Source: RPQJ01 sp963777725
GTDB lineage: Bacteria; Pseudomonadota; Gammaproteobacteria; Steroidobacterales; Steroidobacteraceae
Assembly (NCBI GenBank): GCA_963777725.1
Contig: CAVZRR010000019.1
Coordinates: 9,535 to 73,534 of the forward strand
DNA: 64,000 bases
Reading direction: 5' to 3'
Shown here: positions 24,041-33,433 of the stretch, piece by piece
How positions within the stretch are numbered: the first letter of the stretch is position 1
Layout of the letters: every line of letters starts with the position of its first letter
The notes under the pieces: model-generated
What the model saw: only the letters and a program-made list of their open reading frames with translations
The model's database searches: none
What the model was told of the DNA's origin: nothing
Made by a program: the position numbers and the translations under genes

Positions 24041-27000
24041 CTACAGTCGATTGCCGACCACCATCGTCAGCGTGGCTACCTCGGAGACCAGGCCGTTGGT
24101 GAGTCGATAACGCAGCGTGTCGACGCCGCGGAACTGTGCCGTCGGTCGGTAGAGAATGCGGCCGCTCTGCACGACCGCCGCGCCGTTCGCAGGCGCGGCG
24201 TCGATGGTCAGGATCGTGCCGGAAGGCGGCACTGCCGACCCTGCCCCCGAGACGAGGAAGGTGTCATTCGCGAGCACATCGACTTCGCGTTCCACGCCCT
24301 GCGGCGTGACGGCAAAGTCATCTTCGGGAAACAGTCCGATCGACGGACCGAGAACGTTGACCACAGCCTGGTTGTTCGACTGATTCCCCTCCGCAACGTC
24401 GATGACGCCCGCAATCTCGGCGACGAACGTGTCACCCGGAACCTGGTTGGCATGCGCCGCGACGGTGAGAGTTGCCGCGCGCGTGCCCGTCGCGAAGGTG
24501 TCTATGCGCCACACAAGGGAGTTCGCATCGAAACTGCCTTGAGTGGCCGTTGCGCTGTCGAGCGCGAAGCCAAAGGGCAGCTTCACGTACACATTCACGT
24601 CAGTCAGAGCGCCCGCCCCAAGCACGTTGATCTGCTCGGTGGCGGTTACGGTGAAGGTGAGCAGATCTCCAGGCACGGCGCTGGTGCTCGAGGCCACGAC
24701 CGACACCGCCAGCACGTCGCTGCTGCTGCCGACTCCGGTGTTGTCGAAGTTCACGACCAGTCGCGAATCGTTCCGAATCGCGGGCGCAGGAATCGGATAG
24801 GGCGTGCTTCCGGGCGTCACCGAAATCGTGGTCCAGCCGGGATTCAACAGCCGGAAGAACGCACTGGTATCTTGCTGTCCTGCAGGGATGTCACCGGCAT
24901 AATTGATGATCGAACCCACCGATGGATTGGACACCGTGAGTTGCGGCGGCGTGTATGAGCAAGGCGCGGCGGGGCAGCTGATCGGAGTGCGGAGTTGCGG
25001 CCCGGCCTGCGGCTGCGAGCGCAACGTGAGCGGGTCGAGTCGATTGACACCCACCGAGAACAGAATGTCCGGCGTTGGATTGTTCAGGAGCCGGACCGTG
25101 TCACCGGGCGTCAGCACGAAGCCCGCCGGATCGATGCGCACGGGCACGATCGCTTCGATGTATCCCGGCGCCGCCACGCCGAGGGAGTGGGTGTCGCCGA
25201 CCGCAGCCGCGACATCCTGCACGTACACCGGCAAGCCGCCCACATTGGTCGTTACCGACGCCAGCCCGGAACTCGTCGGATCGAGCGACAGGGCGAGCGC
25301 TCCGGTGCCTGTGCTTGTCGCAATCGTGACCAGAGGATCGATTCCGATGCGCTGGGTGTCATTGGGGATGACCGAATTGATCTGCATGGGGATCGCACGC
25401 TGGAGGCCATTACCGAGTTCCAGTACGGGCGAGCTCGTTTGCGCCGGATAGCGCGGCAACACCACGATCCGCGCGCGCGGCTGCACAGTCAGCAGGAGAT
25501 CGTCCGTGGCCTGCGACCCGTCCGATCCGGTGACCGTCAGGCGAACCACGTACGTCCCGTACGCATCCGGGAAGAACTGGTGGATCGCTTGGCTCGCGAT
25601 ACTGTTCGCCGGCGGCTGTCGATACAGGGAGTCCGGCGGTGCGTCGATGACGGTCCAGTTGAAGAACGGCGGTGCTCCACCGCTGTTGTCTCTCGACGAG
25701 GACCCGTCCAGGGTCATCGCGAGGCGGGCGAGTCCCTCCTGATCGGGGCCCGCGACAGCGATGACGCCCGACGTTGGCGACGAAGGGCCGCCTTGATCGA
25801 TGATGACGCCGTCGCCAGCGAGGTCGTCGTCCCCGCGTGCGCCGTCGATGAAATCGAGAGTGACCACATTCGAGCTGATCTGCGCGCCAGTGTCGCTGTC
25901 ATCGAGCAGGAACTCGTACCAGTGAGGAGCGGAATCGCCCGGCTCCGGTCCGTACTTCCAGTAGGAGGTCGGACCCGCGCCTGCCGGGAGCAATATCGAG
26001 AGTTGCGTCGCTGCGCCGGCAGCCACGCCGCGAATCTCGAACTCGAAGAACCCGAACGGAAAACCGAGGCCGCTCGGGGTGTCCGTCGGTGAGGGGTTCG
26101 GCGGCGTGCGCACGTTGACGAGCTGTGTATCCGGCGGAGTCACCAGCGATACGTAGCGCCCGTCGGCCGCGTTCGGCAACGACGCCACGAACGACTGCAG
26201 CGCATCGCGCGTTCCATCCCCGTTGCCGTCGCCGTCATTGGGCGCTGCATCTTCGATCGCATCCGTGACGCCATCCAAGTCGACATCGACGGGTCCGGAG
26301 AAATCGTCATTGAGAATGGTGCCGCGGGCGCTGCTGCGTGCCAGGGTCGCGTTCACCGGCATCGACAGCGCGACGCTGAAGTCCTCGTCGGCCTCGACGT
26401 CCGTGTCACCGTTGATCGAGACAAGGAGGATTTGAGCGACGGTGCTGCCCGCCGGAAAAGTGAGCGCGCCGCTTGCGGCAATATAGTCCGATCCCGACGT
26501 GGCGGCGCCATCAGCGGTGGCGTACTGCACGGTCACGGGGCGCGGAATCGGCGCCGAGAGGGAAACCAGAAAGGCGATGACTTCCTCGCCCGCATCTCCC
26601 TCGGCCGCCAGGGCGTCGGTGGTCGAGAGCGTTGGCAACGCTGCGACGCTCACCTGCGCCTGATCGGCTGCACTGTCGCTCGCGCCATCGTTGACGATCA
26701 GCGTAACGAGGTAAGTGCCGGCGACCGTGTTGCTCAGGCGGGCCGTGGAGGTCGTCTCGCCGAGGAGCTGCGCGCCGGCGGGGCCGGAGACGAGCGCCCA
26801 GCGATAGCTCAGCGCGGCGCCTTCGGGATCTTGCGAGCCGCCGCCGTCGAGCAGGAACGTGTCGCCCGCATAGCCGGACTGGTCCGGACCGGCATCGGCG
26901 ACCGGCGCTGCGTTGTCGCCCTCGACCGAGACCGTCACGTTGGCGATAGCGGACTCGGCCCCATCGGTGATACGGTAGGTAAAGGAGTCCGTACCGGAGT

Positions 27001-28771
27001 AGCCGGCCACAGGCGTGTAGGTGACGTCGGTGGCTGAGAAAGTCACCGCCCCGTTCGCTCCTTGCGTCACCGCCTCGACCCGCAGCGTGTCCTCCGGGTC
27101 GGCGTCGCTGTCATTGGCAAGCACTTCGATCGTCACGGACGCGCCAGCACTCGTGGTCGCTGCGTCGTCGCGCGCCACGGGGGGATCGTTCTCCGCGGCG
27201 ACGGTGAGCGAGTCGGCCAGGCTGTTCACCGCGCCGTCGTTCACGATGAGCTGCACGACGTACGTGCCCGGTCGGTCGGCAGTGAAGCTCGGCGCGAGTG
27301 CAGTCGCGTCGCTGAGTGCCGCGGTACTGCCCGCCGGCACGGAGAGCAGCGCCCACGCGAAGGTCAGGCCGTCGCCGTCCGGGTCGCTCGAGGCCGCCCC
27401 ATCGAGACGCACGGTCGCCCCGAAATGCACGGACTGATCGACCCCCGCCACCGCGATTGGAGCGCTGTTCCCGGTCGAAACCGTCACCGTATCGGGGTCA
27501 CTTTCGGCCTGTCCGTCGCTCACGATGAGCTGGGCCACAAACGTGCCGGCCCGATCGATCACGAACGCGGGCGTTGCGCTCGTCGGGTCGTCGAGCGCAG
27601 CAGCACTCGCCGGCGGTTGTTCGCTAAGCGACCAGCGATAGGTGAGCGAATCGCCGTCGGCATCCGAGGAGCCGCTGCCGTCGAGCCGCGCGGTCTCGCC
27701 CACGCGGCCAGTCAGGGGAGGACCGGCCTCGGCCAGCGGGCGGCTGTTGAGCGTGGAGATCAACATCTGATCCGGCGCGCCCGTCGCCGTGCCGTCGTCC
27801 ACCACGAGCTCGATCAAGTAGCTGCCCGGAACGTCCGGGGTGAAGGCGGCGACCGGGCGGTCGGGTTCCTCGATCGCGGCAGTGCTGCCGGTCGGGGTGC
27901 GCACGAGCGACCAGGCATAGGTGAGCGCATCGCCGTCGACGTCGGACGAGCCCGAGCCGTCGAGCACCACGCGCTCACCGACGAAGGCGGACCGGTCGGG
28001 CCCGGCGCTCGCCACCGGGGCGCTGTTGAGAGTACTCACAGTGACCGTGTCGGGGCCGCTGACGAGCTGTCCATCGCTCACGGTGAGCTGGATCGTGTAG
28101 TCCCCTTCGCGATCGGGGGTGAACGTGGGGTTGACGCTCGCCGCGCCGGCGAGCTGGGCAGTACTGCCGGCCGGCTGCCCGACGATCGACCACGCGTAAC
28201 TTAGCGCATCGCCATCAGGATCCGAGGAACCCGCCCCGTCGAGCGTCACGAGCTGCGCGACGTAGGCACTCTGCGGGAGCCCGGCGTCGGCTCGGGGCGG
28301 TCGATTCGTGGCCCCGCAGTTCGAGCACGACACCTCCCAGGCAAGCCCGCGCTGCACCGACTGCACTAAGGCCAGCAGCTCGCGAAGGCTCATCAGGCGC
28401 GGCACCGTGAAGCGCAGCGCGAACGTATCCTCGCTGATCGCAGGGCGCAGCGGTCGCGTGCGCGGTACGTCGCCGAAGTGCACCTCCCCGTCGAGCACCA
28501 CGACCATGGGTACGGCGCTCGTGAGTCGCGCCGTGACACTGGTGGCGGGATCACCCGCGTTGACGAGCGCGGCGCGCGCGGTCACATCGTACGTGCGTTG
28601 CTGGCCGGCAACGGTCTGGATCTGGGTGATCTGATAGCCCCAGGGAGCGATCGACAGTTGCGGAGCAGCCAGCGCGGCCGGGACGGCCAGGAACCACGAC
28701 AGCGCGCCGAGCAGTGCTCGCTGCCACGGCTGGACACGGACCGATCTGACGCTCGCCGCTCGCTCGTCCAT
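24041..28771 (-). CDS. Giant exported PKD/Calx-beta/DUF11 surface protein
   Basis: About 1576 residues from ATG 28771, chosen for GAGGGCGGGACC upstream and the following signal sequence (LLGALSWFLAVPAALA). Domain order: N-terminal unknown domain; at least five PKD/REJ-like repeats (ADAG...LDGAGSSDPDGDALSYAWS); a cadherin/Big_9 tandem domain (VLANDSDADPEDTL...GYSGTDSFTYRITDG); another PKD; Calx-beta (YATADGAATSGSDYIAASG); a Ca-binding-like 'DVDLDGVTDAIEDAAPNDGD' followed by a choice-of-anchor-U-like region; PKD; DUF11-like; and a final Big_9 domain. No anchor is visible at the C-terminus. It is the third gene after the ECF sigma and kinase genes and is probably their target or partner. Confidence 0.85.
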   Translation of the reverse strand: MDERAASVRSVRVQPWQRALLGALSWFLAVPAALAAPQLSIAPWGYQITQIQTVAGQQRTYDVTARAALVNAGDPATSVTARLTSAVPMVVVLDGEVHFGDVPRTRPLRPAISEDTFALRFTVPRLMSLRELLALVQSVQRGLAWEVSCSNCGATNRPPRADAGLPQSAYVAQLVTLDGAGSSDPDGDALSYAWSIVGQPAGSTAQLAGAASVNPTFTPDREGDYTIQLTVSDGQLVSGPDTVTVSTLNSAPVASAGPDRSAFVGERVVLDGSGSSDVDGDALTYAWSLVRTPTGSTAAIEEPDRPVAAFTPDVPGSYLIELVVDDGTATGAPDQMLISTLNSRPLAEAGPPLTGRVGETARLDGSGSSDADGDSLTYRWSLSEQPPASAAALDDPTSATPAFVIDRAGTFVAQLIVSDGQAESDPDTVTVSTGNSAPIAVAGVDQSVHFGATVRLDGAASSDPDGDGLTFAWALLSVPAGSTAALSDATALAPSFTADRPGTYVVQLIVNDGAVNSLADSLTVAAENDPPVARDDAATTSAGASVTIEVLANDSDADPEDTLRVEAVTQGANGAVTFSATDVTYTPVAGYSGTDSFTYRITDGAESAIANVTVSVEGDNAAPVADAGPDQSGYAGDTFLLDGGGSQDPEGAALSYRWALVSGPAGAQLLGETTSTARLSNTVAGTYLVTLIVNDGASDSAADQAQVSVAALPTLSTTDALAAEGDAGEEVIAFLVSLSAPIPRPVTVQYATADGAATSGSDYIAASGALTFPAGSTVAQILLVSINGDTDVEADEDFSVALSMPVNATLARSSARGTILNDDFSGPVDVDLDGVTDAIEDAAPNDGDGNGDGTRDALQSFVASLPNAADGRYVSLVTPPDTQLVNVRTPPNPSPTDTPSGLGFPFGFFEFEIRGVAAGAATQLSILLPAGAGPTSYWKYGPEPGDSAPHWYEFLLDDSDTGAQISSNVVTLDFIDGARGDDDLAGDGVIIDQGGPSSPTSGVIAVAGPDQEGLARLAMTLDGSSSRDNSGGAPPFFNWTVIDAPPDSLYRQPPANSIASQAIHQFFPDAYGTYVVRLTVTGSDGSQATDDLLLTVQPRARIVVLPRYPAQTSSPVLELGNGLQRAIPMQINSVIPNDTQRIGIDPLVTIATSTGTGALALSLDPTSSGLASVTTNVGGLPVYVQDVAAAVGDTHSLGVAAPGYIEAIVPVRIDPAGFVLTPGDTVRLLNNPTPDILFSVGVNRLDPLTLRSQPQAGPQLRTPISCPAAPCSYTPPQLTVSNPSVGSIINYAGDIPAGQQDTSAFFRLLNPGWTTISVTPGSTPYPIPAPAIRNDSRLVVNFDNTGVGSSSDVLAVSVVASSTSAVPGDLLTFTVTATEQINVLGAGALTDVNVYVKLPFGFALDSATATQGSFDANSLVWRIDTFATGTRAATLTVAAHANQVPGDTFVAEIAGVIDVAEGNQSNNQAVVNVLGPSIGLFPEDDFAVTPQGVEREVDVLANDTFLVSGAGSAVPPSGTILTIDAAPANGAAVVQSGRILYRPTAQFRGVDTLRYRLTNGLVSEVATLTMVVGNRL

Positions 28772-28942
28772 GGTCCCGCCCTCAATGCTGTACTGCACCA
28801 TGGGGCGCGCAAGGTAGGCCCCTGTACCTGAAGAGATACGCAGGAGCCGGTCAAACCCTGCCAGATCAAGGCGCGTGAGACCGCCGCGCACGATTGCACC
28901 AACGCCCCGGCGCTGCTCGAAACCGTGGCCGGTGCGTACTCC

Positions 28943-31810
28943 CTACCGAGCGCTGGCGGATGCGAGGGCCAAGGCCTCCGCGGTTTGCTGCAGCCACGGA
29001 CTGCCCGGCCCGTGCAGGCGACTCATCGTGCCGAGCGCCGCCTCGAGATGCTCGCGCGCCTCGCCGGGGCGACCGCTGGCCGCAAGCCCTTGCCCGAGCT
29101 GTGCCTGCGCACGTGCTTCGAGGAACGGATAAGTGCCGCTGCCGGCCCGCTGCCGCAGATGTCGCAGCGCCCGCTCGGCATGGACGACCTGCGCAGCCGG
29201 ATCGCCCCGGCGAGCAGCGATCTCCGCGGCGCGTGTCTGTGCGCGCACGTAGAGGGTGGCGAAGTCCTCCGGCTCGGCGCCGGTCAGCTCCCCAGCGCGA
29301 TTCAGCGTCGTCCAGGCGGCCTCGGCATCGCCTGTGGCGAGCTCGATCCACGACGCCTCGATGGCGTAATCGGGGGACGCGGCGAGCGTCTCGTCGTAGT
29401 GTGCCTTCGGCAATTCGCCGAGCCGAGCGAGTGCCGAGCGCGCCTCGTCGTGGCGGCCTTGCATTGCGCGGGCAAAGGCCAGCTGGATCGCCCAGCGGCG
29501 CCCGTTCGGTACGTAGCGCCGGCCGAACTCGAGCCAATTGTCGGCGTACTCCATGAGCAACGCCTCGGCCTCGCGCGGACGACCCTCCTCGACGTAGGCC
29601 CAGCTCCGGTAGATCGCCGCGTCGAAGTCCGCGATGGTGGTCGTCGTACGGGCCCGCGCTGCAGCGAGGCTCTCGAACTGGGCGTGCGCCTCCGCCGCGC
29701 GCCCGGCGGTGTGCAGCGCTTCGGCATATTGCGCCCGCTGGAAGCGCGTGACGAGCGAGTCAGTGCCGGCGTGCCGGTCGAGCAGCGCCAGCCCGGCCTC
29801 GAACGAGCGCAGGGCGTCGCCGATGCGGCCGGTCCAGAGCTCCGAGGAGCCGACGAAGGCGTGGCTCGCGCCGAGCGTGGTGTAGTCGCGCGAGCCACTC
29901 GCGCCAAACGCCTCGATGGCCTGACGGAAGTACGCTTCCGCAGGCACCGGCTGGCGGTTCGTGCGGTGCAGGTTGGCGAGGTAGTAGAGCGCGCTGAAGC
30001 GACCTGGATCGTTCGGGTAGCGTTGTTCGAAGAGCTGTACCGCCTCGGCGACGAGCTCGATCTCGCGCGGGAGGTCGCGGGTGAACTGCGCGACGGTATT
30101 CGCGTTCGCCCGTGCGCGCAGCAGCGACGTGCGATCCCCGCGTGCGTCCAGCACCTGCAACGACTCGTCGCGCGCCGCAAGCGCCTCCTCCCCGTGGCCG
30201 AGCAGACGCGCCGCCGTTGCGAGCCCGATGAGCGCCTCGACGTATGCATCGCTCTGCGTGAGCCCGTTCGCGCGGGCGACGGTCACCGCATCGCGCGACA
30301 GCTGCGCCGCGCGCTCGTATTCGTCGATGTCGCGCAGCAGCCGGGCGATCGTGTTGCCGAGCTCGAGCTGGACGGCCGGAGACTCTCCGAGGCTGTCGTC
30401 GAGCCGCTCGCTCGCCTCCAGGAGCACCTCGCGCACGGTCATGTTGCGAGCGCGCGCGGCGTCGGGCTGCTGGCGAGTGTTGCGGTCGAAGAGCGCGGTC
30501 AGGAACGACTGGACGGCGCGCTGCTTCGCGGCTTCCTCACTCGCGAGCCGAGACTGCTCGAACGCCACCGTCGCCTGCCACGCGGCGATCGCCGCGCCGG
30601 CCAGTAAAGCCACCGCGACCGCTGCGGTCGCTCCGAGCGCGAGCCGATGCCGACGGACGAACCGACTGATCCGGTAGAGCCGGCTCTGCGGCTGCGCGAG
30701 TACCGGAAGGCCGGCGAGCCACCGCTCGCAATCCTCCGCGAATGCGGCAACCGTCGCGTAGCGGGCCGCCGGATCCCGCGCCAGTGCCTTGAGCGTGATG
30801 GCGTCGAGGTCCCCGCGCAGCGTGCGGTGTCGGCGGGTTCCCTGCGTCGCGCGCGTCGCAACCGCGGAATCCCGGGCAGCCTGGCTCGGCGCGCGCAGTT
30901 CACCCGACAGGATCGCCTCCTCGAGTTCCGCCACGCTCCCGCGCTGCAGCCGATAGGGGCGCGTGCCCGTCAGCAACTCGTAGAGCACGACGCCGAGCGA
31001 GTAGATGTCGGTGGCCGTAGTGAGCGGTTCGCCACGCACCTGCTCCGGTGAGGCGTAGTCCAGCGTCATCAGGCGCCCGTGCAGCCTGGTGAGCTCTGTC
31101 TGGTCCGTGCGTCCGGTTTCCTCGTCGAGTAGTTTGGCGATGCCGAAGTCGAGCAGCTTGACCATTCCCTGCGCGGTGACAGCGATGTTCGAGGGTTTCA
31201 GGTCGCGGTGGATGACCAGATACGCGTGTGCGTACTGCACCGCGCGCAGCACCTGCAGGAACAGCTCGAGGCGGCTGCGTGGATCGAGGCCCCGCCGCTC
31301 GCACCATTCCGGCAGCGGCTCGCCTTCGACGTATTCCAGCGCAAGGTAGGACTGCCCGTCCGCGGTAGTGCCCGCCTCGTAGAAGCGGGCAACGTTTGGG
31401 TGATTGAGCGCGGCCAGGATGTGTCGCTCGCGCTCGAAGCGCTCCCGGACCTGCGGGGTGTAGACGCTCTGGAAGGGCAGCTTGACGGCCACCGCTGGCG
31501 CGAGACGTCCATCCATGCGCTTGGCGAGCCATACGGCACCCATGCCGCCGCGGCCGATCTCGTGGATCAGACGGAATGGGCCGACCGGCGCACCGGCCTG
31601 CGGGCTGGCCGTGTGACCGAGCGGTGCGTCCTCGAGGAATCGTTCGTCTGCCGGCCGACGAGCGAGCAAGCGCTCAAGCAGCGGGCGCAGCGCCGCGTGC
31701 TCCACGGGTAGTGCGTCGAGCCAGGCACGCCGCTCCACATCGGTGAGCTCGATCGCCTCATCGAGCAACGGCGACAGGACTGACCAGTGCTCGAGGACTT
31801 CGGGGTGCAT
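28943..31810 (-). CDS. Membrane Ser/Thr kinase with TPR domain (PknS-like)
   Basis: The 955-residue protein has an N-terminal helical region and a kinase domain (about 79-345) with G-loop GRGGMG (86-91), Lys110, HRDLKPSN (201-208) and DFG (221-223): a complete active set. A membrane helix follows (about 390-410, LALGATAAVAVALLAGAAIA), and the C-terminal half is a long tetratricopeptide array, presumably periplasmic. It is preceded directly by an ECF sigma gene, with the stop at 31811 abutting the start at 31810. This arrangement is known: in Xanthomonas the kinase PknS phosphorylates and activates EcfK (ECF43 group). The same logic is inferred here. Confidence 0.9.
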   Translation of the reverse strand: MHPEVLEHWSVLSPLLDEAIELTDVERRAWLDALPVEHAALRPLLERLLARRPADERFLEDAPLGHTASPQAGAPVGPFRLIHEIGRGGMGAVWLAKRMDGRLAPAVAVKLPFQSVYTPQVRERFERERHILAALNHPNVARFYEAGTTADGQSYLALEYVEGEPLPEWCERRGLDPRSRLELFLQVLRAVQYAHAYLVIHRDLKPSNIAVTAQGMVKLLDFGIAKLLDEETGRTDQTELTRLHGRLMTLDYASPEQVRGEPLTTATDIYSLGVVLYELLTGTRPYRLQRGSVAELEEAILSGELRAPSQAARDSAVATRATQGTRRHRTLRGDLDAITLKALARDPAARYATVAAFAEDCERWLAGLPVLAQPQSRLYRISRFVRRHRLALGATAAVAVALLAGAAIAAWQATVAFEQSRLASEEAAKQRAVQSFLTALFDRNTRQQPDAARARNMTVREVLLEASERLDDSLGESPAVQLELGNTIARLLRDIDEYERAAQLSRDAVTVARANGLTQSDAYVEALIGLATAARLLGHGEEALAARDESLQVLDARGDRTSLLRARANANTVAQFTRDLPREIELVAEAVQLFEQRYPNDPGRFSALYYLANLHRTNRQPVPAEAYFRQAIEAFGASGSRDYTTLGASHAFVGSSELWTGRIGDALRSFEAGLALLDRHAGTDSLVTRFQRAQYAEALHTAGRAAEAHAQFESLAAARARTTTTIADFDAAIYRSWAYVEEGRPREAEALLMEYADNWLEFGRRYVPNGRRWAIQLAFARAMQGRHDEARSALARLGELPKAHYDETLAASPDYAIEASWIELATGDAEAAWTTLNRAGELTGAEPEDFATLYVRAQTRAAEIAARRGDPAAQVVHAERALRHLRQRAGSGTYPFLEARAQAQLGQGLAASGRPGEAREHLEAALGTMSRLHGPGSPWLQQTAEALALASASAR

Positions 31811-32371
31811 TTACTCTCCCCGCAGCGCGTCGAACAGCATGAGCCGCGCCTTCTCCCATTGGCGGAAGACGGTGCGCGGCGAGGTCTCGAGGAGCTCGGC
31901 CACTTCCTCGATGGTAAGCCCGGCGAAGTAGCGCAACTCGACGAGCTGCACGAGTTGCGGGTCGACGCTTGCGAGCGCCGAGAGCGCATCGTCGATCGCG
32001 ATCACCTCGGCATGGGCCGCCGTCCCGTCCGGGATATCCGTGGCGAGCGTCACGCGAACGTCGTCGCCGCCGCGACGCGCCGCCCCGCCCCGTCGCGCGA
32101 GATCGACCAGCACGGAGCGCATGACCTTCGCGGCATACATCATGAAGTGGTTGCGGTCCTGAAGCTCCAGCCGATCCGCATTGATGAAGCGCAGGTACGA
32201 CTCGTGAACGAGCCCTGTGGTGTCGATCGTGGTGATGGGCCGGGACTGGCGCAGGCGTTCGCGCGCCATGCGTTTGAGGTCCTGGTACGCCGCGGCGAAC
32301 AACGCGTTGACCGCGTCGCTGGTCCTGGCGCCGGCGCGCAGATCGTCGAGCGCTCGAGTGAGGTCACCCAC
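31811..32371 (-). CDS. ECF-family RNA polymerase sigma factor (ECF43-like)
   Basis: The 186-residue protein has a sigma-2 region (AAYQDLKRMARERLRQ, VHESYLRFINADRLELQDRN, HFMMYAAKVMRSVLVDLAR) and a sigma-4 helix-turn-helix (LVQLVELRYFAGLTIEEVAE, LLETSPRTVFRQWEKARLML). This is the TIGR02999 type found beside Ser/Thr kinases, without an anti-sigma gene. The GTG at 32371 is preferred over an ATG at 32431 because GGGAGG lies five nt upstream. Activation by phosphorylation by the adjacent kinase, rather than by an anti-sigma factor, is known for ECF43 relatives and is inferred here. Confidence 0.88.
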   Translation of the reverse strand: MGDLTRALDDLRAGARTSDAVNALFAAAYQDLKRMARERLRQSRPITTIDTTGLVHESYLRFINADRLELQDRNHFMMYAAKVMRSVLVDLARRGGAARRGGDDVRVTLATDIPDGTAAHAEVIAIDDALSALASVDPQLVQLVELRYFAGLTIEEVAELLETSPRTVFRQWEKARLMLFDALRGE

Positions 32372-32732
32372 CGTCGCCTCCCAGGTGGGCCGCCGAGGTT
32401 GGTGTATTTCGGATCCAGCTGGCGCCCGCAATGAGTATACGGTCAGCCCAGGGGACGGCGGTGTCTCGAAATCGGGGGTCGCGTACTTTTCGTGATGAGA
32501 GTAACGATTGCTCCGCTGCGTCGCGGCAAACAGCGGGTTAGGCCGCCGATTGGACCAGCCGTTCTGCGTAGCGCTCGATCGGCCCGGTCGGCCACCACCA
32601 CATCAACTTCCGCGGCACCTATCGGTTCCCGATCGAACGCTACGCCCGGCGCCTCGTCCAATCAACCGCTTAGGTCACGCCGTTGTGCGGCACAGCACTC
32701 AGGACGACAGCTTTTTTTCGCAAGAAAGGTAC
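32372..32732. other. Upstream region of the sigma-kinase operon
   Basis: The stretch should hold the operon promoter on the minus strand. On the plus strand only a short decayed coding trace is seen (see rejected items). Confidence 0.35.
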
Positions 32733-32960
32733 GCGACCCCCTCGAAGGGCATCCTCGATCGAGCCTACGGCCACGCGGCGCGCTACTGGGCCCGACTCGA
32801 TGACATCGCGGGAAGCGGCGGCACACTGTTGCCACTTCATTCGCACGAGGCCTTCCAGGCAGAGATCCGCGCCCGTCACCGACGCAAGTCGGCGTTCTGG
32901 GCTTTTGTGAACGAAACCCGCATCAACGTGCGCGACGAGCCGGACGGCATCACCTCGTAG
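32733..32960 (+). pseudogene. C-terminal remnant of a SWIM/DUF6880-like protein
   Basis: The frame encodes KGILDRAYGHAARYWARLDD, then LPLHSHEAFQAEIRARHRRK and SAFWAFVNE. This resembles the C-terminal end of DUF6880/SWIM-associated proteins (Y..A.RY..RL......L..H..F...IR..H.RK..FW). Upstream there is no matching sequence, so only the tail survives. Confidence 0.4.
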
Positions 32961-33155
32961 CACGTCGCCGACTGGTGCAGATGATCGTGACCGCGCTGAC
33001 GGTCGTCGCGCACGCTACGGCAGACTTCTAGGCGATCACGTTGAGTGTGGGCACGCGACAACGAATTGCCCGAAGGTCGTTTGGCGCAGTTCGCGAATGA
33101 CTCGTCAGCACGACGTGGGCACGACATGGGCACGGAATGGGCACAGATCCTGGTA
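32961..33155. other. Spacer downstream of tRNA-fMet
   Basis: The stretch contains repeated GTGCCCA(C/T) hexamer-like motifs around 33110-33145 and no supported gene. Position next to a tRNA 3' end makes it a candidate for old integration debris. Confidence 0.3.
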
Positions 33156-33184
33156 CGAAAAAGGGCTTCCTTGCGGAAGCCCTT
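33156..33184 (-). terminator. Rho-independent terminator of tRNA-fMet
   Basis: On the minus strand, AAGGGCTTCC-GCAA-GGAAGCCCTT is followed by TTTCG, 9 nt after the tRNA 3' end. Confidence 0.9.
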
Positions 33185-33192
33185 GATCTGAT

Positions 33193-33269
33193 TGGTAGCG
33201 GGGGCAGGATTTGAACCTGCGACCTTCGGGTTATGAGCCCGACGAGCTGCCAGACTGCTCCACCCCGCA
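33193..33269 (-). tRNA. tRNA-fMet(CAT), initiator
   Basis: The gene is 77 nt including an encoded CCA. Anticodon stem-loop GGG-CTCATAA-CCC, with the three G:C pairs typical of initiator tRNA. D-arm GAGCAGTCTGGCAGCTC. T-arm GCAGG-TTCAAATC-CTGC. The acceptor stem GCGGGG/CCCCGC leaves position 1 (T) opposite 72 (T) unpaired, as required for initiators. Its own promoter and terminator are visible. Confidence 0.95.
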
Positions 33270-33281
33270 ATCGAGCCGTGC

Positions 33282-33309
33282 ATTATACGGGCACGGCCGC
33301 CGTAATCAA
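33282..33309 (-). promoter_or_regulatory. Sigma-70 promoter of tRNA-fMet
   Basis: On the minus strand, TTGATT, 16-nt spacer, TATAAT, ending 12 nt before the tRNA 5' end. Near-consensus. It lies inside the duplicated block. Confidence 0.85.
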
Positions 33310-33354
33310 ACCCTGCGCTTACGGCAGCACCGTCGCGCAGACGGGCCCGGATCC

Positions 33355-33383
33355 GACGAGCTGCCAGACTGCTCCACCCCGCA
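33355..33383 (-). pseudogene. tRNA-fMet 5' fragment
   Basis: Nucleotides 1-29 of the tRNA-fMet (acceptor 5' strand, D-arm and start of the anticodon stem) are repeated identically. The copy stops at the duplication junction and cannot form a tRNA. Confidence 0.85.
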
Positions 33384-33395
33384 ATCGAGCCGTGC

Positions 33396-33424
33396 ATTAT
33401 ACGGGCCCGGCCAGCCGTAATCAA
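33396..33424 (-). promoter_or_regulatory. Second copy of the tRNA-fMet promoter
   Basis: TTGATT, 17-nt spacer, TATAAT. Compared with the inner copy it has one more spacer base, giving the optimal spacing. It would transcribe the tRNA fragment and read on into the real tRNA. Confidence 0.7.
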
Positions 33425-33433
33425 ACTCCGGCG

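Noticed and set aside
32584..32673. Possible transposase C-terminus (GHHHINFRGTYRFPIERY)
   Set aside because: It is vaguely like Tn3-type or other transposase ends but only 28 codons long, with a stop just upstream; not enough to name it.
33028..33270. An 80-codon frame covering tRNA-fMet
   Set aside because: The protein is the usual spurious translation of a tRNA gene and its flank.
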